Positions 23,961 to 36,756 of a stretch of 64,000 bases of DNA are shown here, piece by piece. The position numbers were made by a program, and so were the translations under genes. The stretch spans positions 14,120,678 through 14,184,677 of the forward strand of contig NC_092579.1 of NCBI RefSeq assembly GCF_037975245.1, read 5' to 3'. Within the stretch, counting starts at the first letter, position 1, and the number at the start of each line of letters is the position of its first letter. This DNA comes from Apostichopus japonicus. Lineage: Eukaryota > Echinodermata > Holothuroidea > Aspidochirotida > Stichopodidae. The notes beneath the pieces are model-generated. The model saw only the letters and a program-made list of their open reading frames with translations. It was not told the origin of the DNA and ran no database searches.

Positions 23961-25000
23961 ATTTATTTTTCGAAGGTGTTACATACCGGGAAGTTTTGGT
24001 CTCCAGTTAGGTTCAAACCTTGTTATATGCAACTTCACTAGGTTAAAGCTCAATACAAACGAGTAGACCCTACACTACTAAATATTACTATCATACTAAG
24101 TATGATTTATTGGTCCCATATATGCTACATATTAAAACATGGTCACCTTATGTTAAAATTCTTAAACTGTTTTATTAACCACCTTGGAGGAAATTTACCT
24201 AACTGGGAAATTTAGTCATCCTGTTGTGTGTGTTTATAATGTCAGCGAACCATATGGAGAGTGAACACCTTCAGGAAAGGACTTTTTTGAAAACTTCCAG
24301 CAATTACAGCATGCCGTAATTTGGGGCCATTACAGACTACTTTTGATGAGTATACGTATTTGAACTCGAAGCCCCTCACCCCACAATCAATTTCCCCTCC
24401 CTAAATCTATTACGCCTGATTGACTCTGCGATCAATTTCATATATAGTTTGATGATACCTATACTTACTTTTAATTTAACATAATATGTTGATTACATAT
24501 ATCAACTGAAAATTATAGTGGGGGATCATAACGAGGAAGAAACGGTACCCATCAGCCTTAGATTAAAATTGTATACGTACGCTTATGAGTACGGAATTTC
24601 CGACTGTGGCACTCTAATTTTTCCGACTGTGGCACTCTATTTTTCATAAATTCATGCTATCTGTGAGTGACCTACAATTTTCGGTCAAACTTGACCTTTA
24701 ATCAGTCATATTTACCACGTTTTCCTTGTCATATTAAGAAACTGTATCTTGCGGTTCTTATACTCCACCATACAAAACTTCGTGTGATTTTGAATACTCT
24801 AAAAAAAAATGCCTATTAAATTACTGTACAACGTATACAATTAAAACGCTCAATGTTATTCTACGGAAGCTTAAAATGGCCATCAACATAAGAAAAACTT
24901 TGCCCATAAAATGAAATTTTTCAGTAAATTGTTAAAATAACAAGATAAAATCTTATCCAAAAAAAAAAGAAAAATGTTGGATTGCTTAGTTGCTTAAACT
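23960..25000. other. No gene seen; satellite flank
   Basis: The first part (to about 24320) resembles the left flank of the array at 21480-21810, for example in AGGTTCAAAC.TTGTTATATGCAACT, so the array sits inside a larger duplicated unit. Near 24598-24640 CCGACTGTGGCACTCTA occurs twice. No coding pattern. Confidence 0.55.
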
Positions 25001-25345
25001 GAGCAATTGAACAATTTTTGAAAAATGTTTAATTGACAACTTATCATATCTCGTGTATTGGACATTTTGCTGCAAATTGTTCACTTGTTCACTTCATTCC
25101 ATCTGAGCAATGGAAAAATTTTCTGCAAAATGTTCAATTGACAACTTATCTTATCTCGTTAATTGGCCATGTTTTTGGCAAAATGTTCAATTGTTCACTT
25201 CATCCCAATTGAGCAATTGTAAAATTTTCTGCAAAATGTTTAATTGGCAACTTATCGTATCTCGTCAACTCAACATTTTTCTGCAAAATGTTTAACTGTT
25301 CACTTCATTCCCAATGCTCAGTTGGAATGAAGTGAACAATTTAAT
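25001..25345. repeat. ~105-bp tandem repeat ending in a hairpin
   Basis: Three diverged copies start with TGAGCAATTG-type motifs near 25001, 25103 and 25210 and share CTGCAAAATGTT.AATTG and CAACTTATC.TATCTCGT. The array ends in a perfect inverted repeat, GTTCACTTCATTCC (25298-25311) with GGAATGAAGTGAAC (25324-25337). Confidence 0.8.
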
Positions 25346-25349
25346 ATTT

Positions 25350-26140
25350 TTCATGTGAGTGATAAATAGCCCCCCCCCCCAAGAAAATAATATTAAGCGC
25401 GCTAGGAAAAAGCACTGTATTTTGGGGTAGTTCACTATGTCGTCGAATATAATTTGTTGAAAAAGAAAAGTTTTCCCCTTTGTTACATTAACATAGCTTT
25501 TTTAGTTGGTAGTCTATGTAGCCTATCAAGCAGATAACTTATACTCATTGCTTGCTCGCTAACCAGAGTGATTAATAAATTTGTGAAGTGAGGGCCAGTG
25601 GTACAAATGTACCGAAAAAACAAAAGTGCAGTCGCGAAAGATGGAGTGTCTGACTGACTGACTGACACTGACTGTATCGTTGACGAGTAGGGTGTGGGGG
25701 GGGGGGGGGCTTCGGGTTACAAGGCAGCAGTCGGAATTTTCTGGCTCCAAATCCCATCCAGTTGGAATTTCAGCCACTACATCTCTCCCCCCCCCCCCCA
25801 CCCACTCTCAATCATCAGGCCTTAGCTACGTCCCTGTGTATAATACGTAAACGACGTTCATTACTGTTTAGTTTTTACGGAAATGTCGAAAATAATTTAT
25901 ATCGCTTGAGAAAATAAGCATTATGCCAAAAAATTGGCATATTCACGTGTGGTGTTTGTAAAAATCACGCACCTATATGCAAATATATAATAGCCTAGAT
26001 TGTCCTGTGTCCGTTATATAATTCCATTAGAGAAATGCATACCTGAGACACGGAAGTATTATCCTTTGAGGGTACCGTAATACATTCATGCTTGAGACAC
26101 ATGCAAGTCTTAAATAAACAGAATAGCAAGCCCCAAACAT
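25350..26140. other. No gene seen; G/C runs
   Basis: Homopolymer runs at about 25370-25380 (C), 25696-25709 (G) and 25787-25799 (C). CCTTAGCTACGTCCCTGTG near 25820 resembles a reversed transposon end. Apparent frames on the minus strand are driven by the G and C runs. Confidence 0.45.
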
Positions 26141-26147
26141 ATAGACT

Positions 26148-26299
26148 TTCCTTACCGGTTTCGAACCTCTGGACATACAATCAGCGTCCATATAGCCTAG
26201 TGGTTAGGGTGTCCGCGTACAGAGCGGGAGGCCCGTGGCTCGAATCCTGGTGGAGGCTGAAAGTTTGTTTCACTGTTCTTGATTTACAAACTCATTACG

Positions 26300-26337
<38 letters not shown>

Positions 26338-26338
26338 A

Positions 26339-26400
<62 letters not shown>
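26148..26400 (+). mobile_element. tRNA-derived SINE, copy 2, with (TA)n(TC)n tail
   Basis: Very similar to the unit at 345-502. It shares the leading TTCCTTACCGGTTTCGAACC segment, an A box TAGCCTAGTGG at 26193-26203 and a B box GGCTCGAATCC (26237-26247, one change). A TA dinucleotide insertion precedes the A box. The element ends in ACTCATTACGATT and runs into TA and TC repeats, as copy 1 runs into TA. Confidence 0.75.
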
Positions 26401-26403
<3 letters not shown>

Positions 26404-26419
26404 AATAAACATACATAAG

Positions 26420-28640
26420 TGCCGTATAAAGGCAAAAATAGAGCGCCTACATTACAATACGTGGTACACACAGCGAAATCCATATGCATGTGCCGGATCA
26501 AGGTAATGGTTTTATTCTCCAATAGATATGAAACGAATTTTCCTGAAAATTATTGCAAACTTCATCTCGATCAAGTAACGTTAAATACACAAGTGATATT
26601 TAATATGTTGAATGTCAAAAATGGAATGTAGCTCTATCATTACGCTGTTGATATGGAACTGAATAAAATTAAAAATTAAATACTGCCGCATTTTGAAGAG
26701 TGCCAGAATTTCAAACCTTTAAAATGATAACTCGTGGGTCTCTGAAAAATATAGCAAGAATGTGTTTGTGATTACTGTCAAAAAGGCGTGATATACTAAA
26801 TAACATGTAAATATCAAATGTTATTGTCACTGTGACACGCTTCACATTGTTTAATTGTTTATTGTAAGATTCCAGCTTCTATATGATCACTGAGTCAAAG
26901 CATGGTTAAATGATCGACAAACTGCTATATTCAGTTTCCTCCGTCTTTAACATAAGTTCACGAGATCGTCAACAAGTTTTAGAAGCGGCAGTTCACGGCT
27001 TCCATACAGATTTGAATTTAGCTGCCTATTGTTGCTGGACCGTAGAATTCGGAAATATCAATGTTGGATGCTAACTACGGAGCTACAGAAGCGTAGAAAG
27101 GACATTGTACCATTGTATGATGGAGGTTTTTACCTCCATGATTGTACTAACAAATTTATGGACTAGTAGAACATAATGATAATATATTAATTGCAGTTTC
27201 CATGAACTGATATTGTGAAAAGAATCGCTTTGCGTTGAAGACTTTTCGAAGACAAGACAACAAAAAAACAAAAATAAAAAAACTATGGCTTGGAGGATTC
27301 ACACTGAGTACATAGCACCGCACAATTTTTGTCACTTGAAATCCAATCGAGTTTTCCCTTTGCTGTTTTCGCCAAGTTAGCTTCCGAGAACCCGCGAAGT
27401 TTAAATGAGCATTTACAATAATTAGGGTACCTTAATTAGACCTCCTTTAACGCTCGATTGGGGACCCAATGCAACCATGTGGTGCACCCCACCCACTCGC
27501 CCCCGCCCCCTCGTCAGGTTCCCCAATGTGTGGTAAACTTAACTGTTAATGCAAAGTATCGTTCTTAATTTTATTATGAACCTGTTTAATTGCATATGCC
27601 TTTGTTATAGAATGTAATCCGTTTATTTTAATTGGAAAGTTAGGTGATCGAGGAACACATTGACATCTCATAGATACAACATTTTCCCCTAAACTGATCC
27701 AGAATGGTCGTAGAATTCATCTAATATTACAAATGAGTCATATTTTGGATATTTGTGGATGTCTCCTTCTATCCAACTATATGTACCCCCTCCGAGTTTA
27801 GTCCTGAGATAGAAATTAAAATATAATTAGCCGGTTCTTTGGTGATGCCGTTTTTGCGGCTTTAGAAATGGTCGGGTCCAGAATAGCTATTTAGGGCATT
27901 TATTTAAAAACGGGGACAGGGTGGGTGGGTGGGTGAGGGGGGGGGGGCACAAGCCTCGGAACTGGGATATCGAACAATCGATACTCAGTGTCAGGCTTCA
28001 AAAACCTCGGCTAAACTTTGTCGGTCATAGCGGTGCAAATCCATATTTGAGATTTAAGTAATTTTTGCTTAAATTTTGTGCGAAACTTTTTCCAACCTCC
28101 AACCTCCTACCACATGCCCCCTGCCCCTGCCCCTCCCCTCCCCTCCCCCCGTTTTAAATGCTCCTCTTACGATTCCCATTGTCCATATCCTTTTTCATAG
28201 ATTAGTCGAGATAGATTTCAACAGTCCGTTTTTTGCTCTGCCGATTTCTCTCAATATGCCGTCAAGTGATATTCGAAGAAGTATATTCAAGGCTTATATC
28301 ATCCACGTAAAGCGATGAAACGCACAAATACCTACCGCAATATATGTACGAAACAGAAAAGTATACTGCTCACTTACTATAAATACCATTTCCAGATAAG
28401 CAAGTGAAATTTCCGGTCACATCACAATGATAAAGTTTACTGTCTGTCACTTTGCAGTTCACTGGTTGGCTACTCCAGTTGGTTAGTAACAATAACGTAT
28501 TCAGTAGTTAATTACGTCACAGCCTGGGCTTACTAGAAAGCGGGCAATTTGAAATCAGTAAAAGGCGGAATCACAAGTAGCAACACGTTGGTTTGATTCA
28601 CACCGCACTTGATCCTCAATCGAGTTCTACATTGCAAAGA
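26420..28640. other. No gene seen
   Basis: AT-rich sequence with a G-rich run at 27919-27949 and a C/T-rich stretch at 28080-28150. No coding exon could be supported. Confidence 0.45.
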
Positions 28641-28649
28641 GCATTCAAA

Positions 28650-29973
28650 ATGGACGATTCCGGCTTCGTGGTTTATTGCAGAAGTAACAGAAAGCTCAAT
28701 GGAAGCAAGGTTGCCAGTTTATAAAAGTACACTTTCAATTCGATCCGTCGCTGGTTTTTAATGATGTTCCGCAGGAAAATGTCATACGTGTATTGGAAAA
28801 AGAAAAAACATTTAGAAGCAGCGACAGTTGGAACTACCGCGGCAGTATGCACATGTTGTGACAGAAAGCTTGGTGCAAACATTTGAAGGAAGAATTAAAG
28901 GCACTCCGAGCACTACTGGCTGAGAAGGAACAACTTCTTTCGAAAAAAAACGAAAACGAAGTTCTCTGTGCTACTGGATTGTTCGGTACGTAACACTAGG
29001 CCAAGACTTATTAATGTAATTTTTCAATCACTAAAAGTCACCGTTATATAAACCCTAGACCTGTACAGGAATTCGCTCCTTTAAAAACGATAAATTAAAA
29101 GAGTTAAAATATGACAGTGAGAGAAATAATATAATAATCTCCTTTTAGATATCTGTAAAATGTTTCATGTACAATTTTCCAGGGTATACTGTTATTGATA
29201 CATTCACGTTCTAACTTTGTGATGGTGAACGTCACCCGACCACGTACCCCCTACCTCACCCAACCCATAAACAATTCTGCTTTGTAAACCGTTGAAACAT
29301 ACAGTGGCGTAGGAAGGTACATTTGAGTAGGGTGGTTGAAGACTGATGGCCGTCCCGGGGGAGGGGTCTAAGGGGAGTTTTTGCATTTCCAGGTGGCCTC
29401 AGATGCAATTTGGTGCAATAAAGCACACTTCAACACCCACCCCATTTTGTAAACTTAATTTTGTATTTTCACCTGGCCTTAGATGCAATTTGGTGCTCCA
29501 AATGAGATTTTTTTGTTCTCATTTGGAAATGAAAAAGTTTTTTTTCTGACTTGCGAAGCGGGGGGGGGGGGGTGGAATGATACATCCGCGCCTCCACATT
29601 TTTCACTGGGGGGGGGGCTGGAGATATTGCCAGTTGGAGCTAGTATATTTTTCGACAAAAGTAAACTATATGCCAACTGATCTTTATATATGTCTAATTC
29701 ATACTTATTCTTGTGTCTTTGTTTACAGAAACTTCAGTGTAGATTGAGCGCAATGAAGAACATAGACTGGTCAGAGGAGAGAAAAGACAGACTGTACAGT
29801 GATGTCAACTGAGTATATGTCATCCGAGGAATCTGACAAGGAGAGCGAACGAGCTAGGGTACCGTAGTGCAGGAGTTCACTTGGGAGTCGGAAAGACTGA
29901 ACAAAATGAGGCTGGACTCATTCTATAAGGACGTTCTCCTTAGCGAAAAGTCCAGAAAAAAGGATACCCACCG
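28650..29973 (+). pseudogene. Broken two-part coding relic, transposon-like
   Basis: Part 1 (28650-28985) begins with MDDSGFVVYCRSNRKLNGSK, has a TAA at 28722 but keeps a coherent frame beyond it (MSYVYWKKKKHLEAATVG), and shifts frame near 28880 into a coiled coil (KEELKALRALLAEKEQLL). It ends TGLFG at a GTACGT donor. Part 2 (from 29729, after TTTGTTTACAG) reads AMKNIDWSEERKDRLYSDV, shifts to TEYMSSEESDKESERAR, then TAG, then resumes in another frame as WESERLNKMRLDSFYKDVLL until TAG near 29971. The splice phases do not match. This order of basic segment, coiled coil, acidic YMSSEES motif and WESERL looks like proteins repeated in invertebrate genomes, but I cannot name the family. An MITE-like element sits in the intron. 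Confidence 0.5.
29302..29640. mobile_element. MITE-like element, 3'-truncated copy
   Basis: Starts CAGTGGCGTAGGAAGGTAC and matches the complete element at 63645-63985 through CTGAAGACTGATGGCCG, TTTCCAGGTGGCCTCAGATG, CACCTGGCCTTAGATGC and the G run. The right end (CCTACGCC) is missing, so its 3' limit is approximate. Confidence 0.75.
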
Positions 29974-29999
29974 TTAGGAAAGGAGACGTATCTTTAACA

Positions 30000-31600
30000 T
30001 GCGTACCGACTGACGCCCCAACTTGGGCTGTTAATTAGGCTGAACAATAACAATGAAGGTATGACCCCCCTCCAAATGGTGAAAATGGTCATTGTTTGAT
30101 GTGCCGGATTAATCTTGTGGGAGGCCCGTGGCAAACAGTTTATTTGAGCTCCCATAGAGATACATTGGTACCGGATAACGCAGGATGTATAGCTCACAAA
30201 AGACATCAATTTGCCCACGGTGGTTATGATACGTTAAAACATCACATAAAAACAGTCATTGATCAACAGCGTAAAGACTGCATATCGAAGTCCATTTCGT
30301 TTGACTTCTTTGAACTTTTTGTACCATATACAGCGTAGAATAATGTTACTTTATAACAATATTTCTTTGATTTTTTTACCCAACGTTTAAACTCGTGCCC
30401 CTGTTGCACGTGGATAATCCTGTCCTGAGCATTTGTTGATTAATGAGGCACCGGGAACAAACAGCAAACGCCGTTGTTTCGGATACAAACAAGTTGCAGT
30501 TGACGATTTTGTATGATAAAGAAGAGTTTTCTCTAATTTAACATTTGGTGTAACTACATGATACCTTTAAAACGAAATCCTGCCTGAGATAAATGCAACA
30601 AGGAAGAAAGAATATGCCCATAATAATAGATGTCAGATTAATTATTATTTACTTGTTAGTCTTTTGCTTTAATGGAAGCCTTTTTTTAATTTCCCTTCAC
30701 AGCTAATATATTCCATCAAGGGATTAAATGTTAAGGATTAAGTTATCCTTAAAATATTTTCAGGAAACAAAAGCCAAGAAAAAAGCATGATTCTATTAAT
30801 TGTTAATGAATCATTTGGTAAATCATATTTTAAAATAAGACATAGAGCATAGGCCTAATAACTTGTCGTCGAAATGTTGTTGTACTTGTACGTTTGTCTT
30901 TCATTATTCATGCATGGTTAATTCCAGACTTTCAGGGTAAAAAAATTAGAGATCTTGTTTGGGCTATCATTGCATTTTATATCAAAATATATGTTAATTA
31001 CAATAAAATTTAAAGCAGCAACAAAATATTAAGCGTGCTACGAAATGCGGCAGGAAGTGGTGTTCTGTGTCAAGTTCGTTCCACATAAAAGAGGCTGGTA
31101 CCGTTTCCGGGCCTGGGTGGAGGGGGGGGGGGGTCGAGGGGCCGATAACCATCATGGAAGAAGTGCCTAGGCGTTTATATCATCTGAGGATAAACACACC
31201 GAATTTTAAACATAAATTTGTTTCGTTCAATTTAACTGCTGATATGTTAAGTTACTTTAAGTGGGTAGCTGGTTTTCAGAGGTTTTGATTTGCAAACTAG
31301 TAACTAAAAATAGAAACATTCCATATTTACTTGTTTTTTTTCCTTCTTTCACCTGGCATTAAAATCGTTGCATGTGTATATAATTGTCACAATGTAAGTA
31401 GAGTAATATTTGGGCATCAAAAAACATTCTCCGGACAATAATGCATGTTTTGAAAATTGAAAAGGAAAATGGCTTCTCGAGGTTTAAACTTTGTATTCAA
31501 AAAGCTGAATATTCAACACTATGATGTAAAGCAATATTGAGTTGCATTTAGATGTATTTACACATTAGAAGTGGTATTTCGTTCATTTACATAATTTTTG
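30000..31600. other. No gene seen
   Basis: AT-rich sequence with a G run near 31124-31133. The frames at 30096-30338 and 31067-31288 have no recognisable domain or splice context. Confidence 0.45.
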
Positions 31601-31619
31601 TATAAGTGTAAAAATAACA

Positions 31620-32230
31620 AATAAACGTTTACGATGCGATATGAGGTGCAAATATATAAATAAAAAAGTGGAAAATCAAACGAGTATGATTTTATGTTTA
31701 TTATTTTTAATTTTCTTTAAATCAAATGTAATATTTGATAGAGGTGGTCCGTGTATTTCTCAGCCTAATCAACCCGATTAAGACTCCCTAAACGTGGCGA
31801 ATAAGCCCAGCCCCTGTATTGGTCGTAAGTAATGTGTTTACGATGACCACGTTTCTCCGTATATATTGGTGTAATCATGGCGTTTACGATGATCAATGCG
31901 AGAAGTTTACTGCCGGATTCAAACGTAAACTCCAGATTAACGGTCATGTTTAAGGTAGCGAATCTGTTGTAATTGTGACCGGAAACGTAAAGATTACCCT
32001 TCCCTGAAACCGCACGATTAAGTGAGCTTCACCGTATTTGGATGACACTTGGCGTTTACGGTCACCGCGTACTCGGTAAATAAGTCATCGCGAACGCGGA
32101 AAACTCACGCGTTTAAGTTGGGTCGTAAGCTTACCTTAATCACTAGTTTCAGGAGTGGAAACGTAACGGAAACAGGCTGGAACTCGGAATTTACGTCGCA
32201 ATTACAGACCGAAAACGGCGATTTAAACGC
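31620..32230. repeat. Second GTTTACG-rich block
   Basis: At least four GTTTACG motifs (AACGTTTACGATGCG, GTGTTTACGATGACC, GGCGTTTACGATGATC, GGCGTTTACGGTCACC) with further CGTAAAC reversals. It uses the same motifs as 16510-17470. It ends near a C run at 32270-32282. Confidence 0.6.
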
Positions 32231-32579
32231 GTGTTTTTTTCCCGTGTACATGACCCACACACTCAGCTCACCCCCCCCCCCCTCCCAGTAGGTCCCTTTT
32301 TGGCAAAAAGAAGAAAGAATGATAACACAAACCTGAACAATTAATTTACACATAAATTCCCCATATGTCTTCCCCTCAGCATCTATAGGCTACGGCTACC
32401 ATCAGAATGCCCTAGTGTGCTTTTATATCTTCAATTACCTGTGTAAAAACAGTGAATAAAACAGAGCTTAGAAAGAAACTTAAAATCCTCTTTTCCCCAA
32501 CAAAATGATTTTACCGAATATTTTTTCTTTTTGGAAGTGCAAATTTCTGATAAACATCAGATCTCAAAATTAAGAATGT

Positions 32580-32715
32580 TTAGATGCAACTTACAAGGCT
32601 CAGGAAGTGCCATTTCCGGCAATCTGTGAGCCTTTTTTTGGCAAAAATGTACTTACTATACGCTACTCGCAAACCAATGGTGGCGTTCCGCTTAGTGCCA
32701 TGATGGTCCCTTTTG
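32580..32715 (-). repeat. Reverse copy of the GCGCCACC-type dispersed repeat
   Basis: Read on the minus strand this matches the blocks at 3239-3360 and 4450-4560 (for example the reverse of CTTACAAGGCTCAGGAAGTG against CACTTCCCAGGCCTTGTAAG), and the start of the block inside the element at 32851. Confidence 0.55.
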
Positions 32716-32850
32716 GGAAATGGCCCAACCCACTTAATAGTTCTTAGAAAAGGCCATAGTATATACGCACAAAAGCAGCACTATGGAACATTTGGACGAT
32801 ACATAATATTTCTCGATGTTCCTCAACTACCCCCGTAGGAACTCTACTCA

Positions 32851-33761
32851 CATGGGCGTCAGCAGGTTTCAGAAAGTGAGGGGGACACTATACTATCTAA
32901 GCGGAGCGCCACCATTGGTTGGCGCGTAGCGTACCAGAAAATTGTGGGTACATAAGACCCCCTAGATCGCAGGAGACGGCCTTCCTGAGTCGTTTTTAGT
33001 TACATCAGAACCAGATCTGTGAGGAGAAATTTTGTCTCACAAAACTAAATTCCGACAGAAAGTACTGGTAGAAAGATGCCGTTCTGGCACCAAGGGAGAC
33101 GAATTACACAGCGTCCATCTCAAACGAAATATTGAAAAAGTGGCGCCGTCACCTCCGGGATGAGTGGAGTGGTATATATAATACATGCATGTAGGTGCGA
33201 GACGTCAGTTGTTATGTGCCCAGGTACTTTAATAATAATAATCAGAAAAAGGCACCGCGCGCAGAGCGTGTGTAGCGCCCAGCCGGCACTCAACAATAAA
33301 GATCTACCATATCCGGCGAATACATGTAGCCTTAATTACTTAACCCCTACACCCCTATTCGTCCGTCCAGTCCAAGGGACTGGAGGTAGTGATATGAAGA
33401 TAGTAACTCATCACCATCTACCTGTATGGCTTACCTAATCCCTTGGAACCCATACAAACAACATGTGTGCAAGATTCAATACACTTTCGAATGGTCTCCC
33501 CCCCCCCCCCCGAACGAATTAAATGGGCAGATTTAGGATATTGGGAGAATGGGAGATAAATGACGGTGCAAGTGATAGATAGCAGGGGCCCAGGGAGTCC
33601 AGATTTCTTGACCTTAAATAGAAAATCGCGCATATGCATGTGATTTTTTTTAATAACTGCTCTGAAAAGTGGGTGGGACAAATGATATGATATCCCCTCC
33701 ACTTTTGAAAGTGGGGGGGGGGGACATGTCCCCCCCCGTCCCCCACCTGTTGACGCCCATG
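32851..33761. mobile_element. Complete non-autonomous hAT-like transposon, 911 bp
   Basis: Inverted ends CATGGGCGTCAGCAGGT (32851-32867) and ACCTGTTGACGCCCATG (33745-33761) match with one change. They are flanked by an exact 8-bp direct repeat TCTACTCA (32843-32850 and 33762-33769). The 8-bp duplication and end style fit the hAT superfamily (P elements also make 8 bp). The inside holds the GCGCCACC-type block, an STR-like stretch and poly-C and poly-G runs. No transposase is encoded. Confidence 0.9.
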
Positions 33762-33769
33762 TCTACTCA

Positions 33770-34120
33770 TGGCTGCGGCCCTGAAAGTATCTTCATCTTA
33801 TGTCTCCGATAAGGTGTATGTGCCCAGATTCCCAATAGTGTTTTTTTAAATGTAGGCTACTTATGATACCATATGTTTGCATGTTGTAGACATCTGCATA
33901 ACAAGATGATTTTATTCTTGTGTGCAAAGTTTAAGAATGTTTCCGGTTTTAGTTTAAGTTTCAATTTTATTAATCATGATAAAGGCCCTAAGTTACACAC
34001 GGATGTTAGATAGATACGTCTTACTCAATTAAAGTCCAATCACTTGTCAGATGTGACTTTTTAAAATATATTTAGGACTGACATTTCAATTCAGGGACCA
34101 AACAGAAGCAACTTGAAGAT
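33770..34120. other. No gene seen
   Basis: AT-rich spacer between the hAT-like element and a GC-rich repeat. Confidence 0.5.
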
Positions 34121-34127
34121 TTCTAGA

Positions 34128-34250
34128 TGCGAGTCCGCTCCCCTGGCCCAGCCGAGGTGCTTCGCCCCTGGATCCCATCCGGGTATTAAGGCGGGCCCCT
34201 GAACCCCACCCGGTAAGGGCATTGCGCCAAAGCGCTCGCGGACTCCTTCA
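34128..34250. repeat. GC-rich repeat with inverted ends
   Basis: A GC-rich island in AT-rich surroundings. GCGAGTCCGC near 34129 is mirrored by GCGGACTCC near 34238. Inside are CCCATCCGGGTATTAAGGC and CCCCACCCGGTAAGGGC. It looks like a dispersed repeat capable of folding. It is not a recognisable tRNA. Confidence 0.5.
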
Positions 34251-34373
34251 GTGTTATCCTTGTTCAGTCATGAAAAATCACCCCAGGATAGAGAACCTGG
34301 GCACGAAAAACCAAACAACGAGTTACCTATAAACAAATTTGTTCTGTTGGAATCAAATTCGGCAGATTGAGAA

Positions 34374-34403
34374 GGGAGCTGCTACTCTTGAGTAGCTGCT
34401 CCC
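34374..34403. repeat. Short hairpin
   Basis: GGGAGCTGCTACTC and GAGTAGCTGCTCCC are inverted with one mismatch around a 2-nt loop. Confidence 0.7.
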
Positions 34404-34409
34404 TGGTTT

Positions 34410-36702
34410 GAGTCAAGAACCGCTACCCATGAAGTGAGTGTAATGCGCGGTATGGTGTCTTTACAATATATCGCGGCTGTCAATGACTACACATGTCACG
34501 ATGTACTAAATACACTTGTACTTTACGGTACACTCACTCCTCATAGACAAAGCGCTAAGATTAAGAATAATAAAAACGGAACAGCGGCGGTAGTTCGAAA
34601 CCCTGGTGATTCGAATAACAATCGATTCAGTAATTTAATTATAATATAAGGTAAGTGTTGCACTACGTTAAGAATCTGCAAACAGTCTATCCCTTCTCCA
34701 AAACGTTAATTCAATCTAATGATTTCATCGGTAATTCCGTGTAATGCTTGCCGACGTTGAGTACAGATTTACGTAGGCTACATTTCATCTTCATTAACTG
34801 AGTATTGTACAATAGATACGATAGGCTAAGCGCCTAAGCGATCTTTGGCGCTTTTGCTGTAGCCTAGCATTAATAGTACAGATTGCAGTGTTGCGCGGTG
34901 GCTAACGATAAGTTGGGCTTGTAGGTTTTCCAAACCTTTTCTATTACAGTAGGCTACGGAGTCCGTTCATATTCATGGGGTCTACAGTCATATTTTATAG
35001 AAATATGATGGTATATGAACAGTGTATGAACAAGGTGCCTTTCCAGCGGCCAATACAGTAATTAGTATGACATGGCCTAGGCTAGGCTTAGGCCAGTTAG
35101 GGCTGAGGTGTTTGCTATCATTATATAGCCTACTGCGCCAAGCATTAAAAATAAGCATCTAGACTAAGCTGCTTGGCCTAAGTTACCGTTAGGCTAGTCC
35201 AAAAAAACTGTAATGTAGGCGATGCATTTGAATTGCAGTTAGCAATGGCAGAGATTCCAGTCTAGAAGCTATTTCATTGGATCACAAGTCAGACCAACAA
35301 TGCTTCTTGAGGTTAGGCAATTTACAATATTAAGTCAACACAGAAAATAACTCTGTATTTGTTATCTGCAACTTATTCCAGCAGGATTGAGTTTGATATG
35401 CTTAGGGCGGAATGTTAAGCCATGTCCTAGACCTATGTTAAAGTGAAACAGGTCAAAACTTAAAATGGCCAGTCACCAAGATATTGTTCCATTTGTTGAA
35501 TTTTTGATGCAACAATGTAGGACTCCAAAATGTTTGTTGACTTTCTGATAGGCTTTGTCAGCTTGTGTTCCTTGCTGAAGATAAAGGAATCTATGAAATG
35601 GTATTTTTAGGCCTAGCCTGTTTATGCATCTGTGGCTCATGAACACCATGAATCAAGAAATGCTTGGTGGGTGAGCTTCATACGTGGTATGTGAATCAGG
35701 AATAGTGAGTAGTAAAATCCTACTGGTTTGTTGAGGTCAAAGGTCATTAGATGTCAACAGAGTTCACAGTCTGAAAATACAACACAATAACTTCAAAAGC
35801 AAAGTTTTAATGAACTTCATATTGAGCATGTTAGTCCACCTTAGTCCACCTAAGTAGTGAGCACAAGAACTGAATGTCATTTATGAAGGTCAACCACCAT
35901 TTGAGGGCACCACAGGTTAAAGTCAGAAAACCTACTACTATAAATATTAAGAAACAACGGTCGGTGGTAATCTGTCATATGTACAGAAGTTTGTAGATGT
36001 ACCTTGGTGAGTAAATGATCCATATTGTTATCTGTTGACATTTAATGTCATTCCAGATCAGCAGAGGTCACAAGTCAGGTAAATTTCTGGGTTCTCTCTT
36101 TCACCATCCACTGGGAAAGCCACTCACTCACCCAGTCTGCTCTGGTCCCTTATCCAAAACAGATCCACTGAAAAAGTTGAGATTCAATAACAGCCTTTTG
36201 ACATTGCAATGCTCTTACAAAGTTGTAGAGCATCAGTGGGAGTAATTTTTAGTGTACAAGACTATACACCTTTTGTGTGGTAATTTGGGATGGTTCGATG
36301 CTTACAATAGTTCAAAACTAATAAATATTGTTACACTTGTGTGCAGCAATTTGTCCATATTCCATTTTAGTTATGCAAGACCAGATACTGTAAACTAAAG
36401 TGTTTGCTGTAACATCTCACTGGATGATGTGTCCATTGATCAGATTTGTCAGGAGGACTCTGTGAACATCCAATGGAGGAACTACTGCAGTATGAATGCA
36501 TACATTCTTTTTACATGGCTATAGCTGTTACGCAGAGAAAACATAATTGTGAAATCATGTAGTCACACTCCAAAGGAATTGTTCAGATACTTTGTAGTGT
36601 CCAAAACAAACAGGAAAACATGTGCATGGAAAACATAAATTTAGGACCACAATTTTCTTTGATCATTCTGTATACATAATGAACCTTTCATTTTGTTTAC
36701 AG
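34410..36702 (+). other. UBC9 upstream region / probable 5' UTR intron
   Basis: UBC9 exon 1 has a spliced-looking 5' UTR (acceptor at 36702), so at least one non-coding exon lies upstream. A candidate donor GTAAGT follows 34649 after an AT-rich 5' segment. This is a guess. The interval is rich in TAGGC/GCCTA motifs at 34770-35250 and holds AGGTCAAAGGTCA at about 35733 and related AGGTCA-type repeats to 36070. No TATA box could be assigned. Confidence 0.35.
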
Positions 36703-36756
36703 GTCAACTGAACACATTTTGGAAACTATAAAAATCACCATAGCAACAGCAACAGG

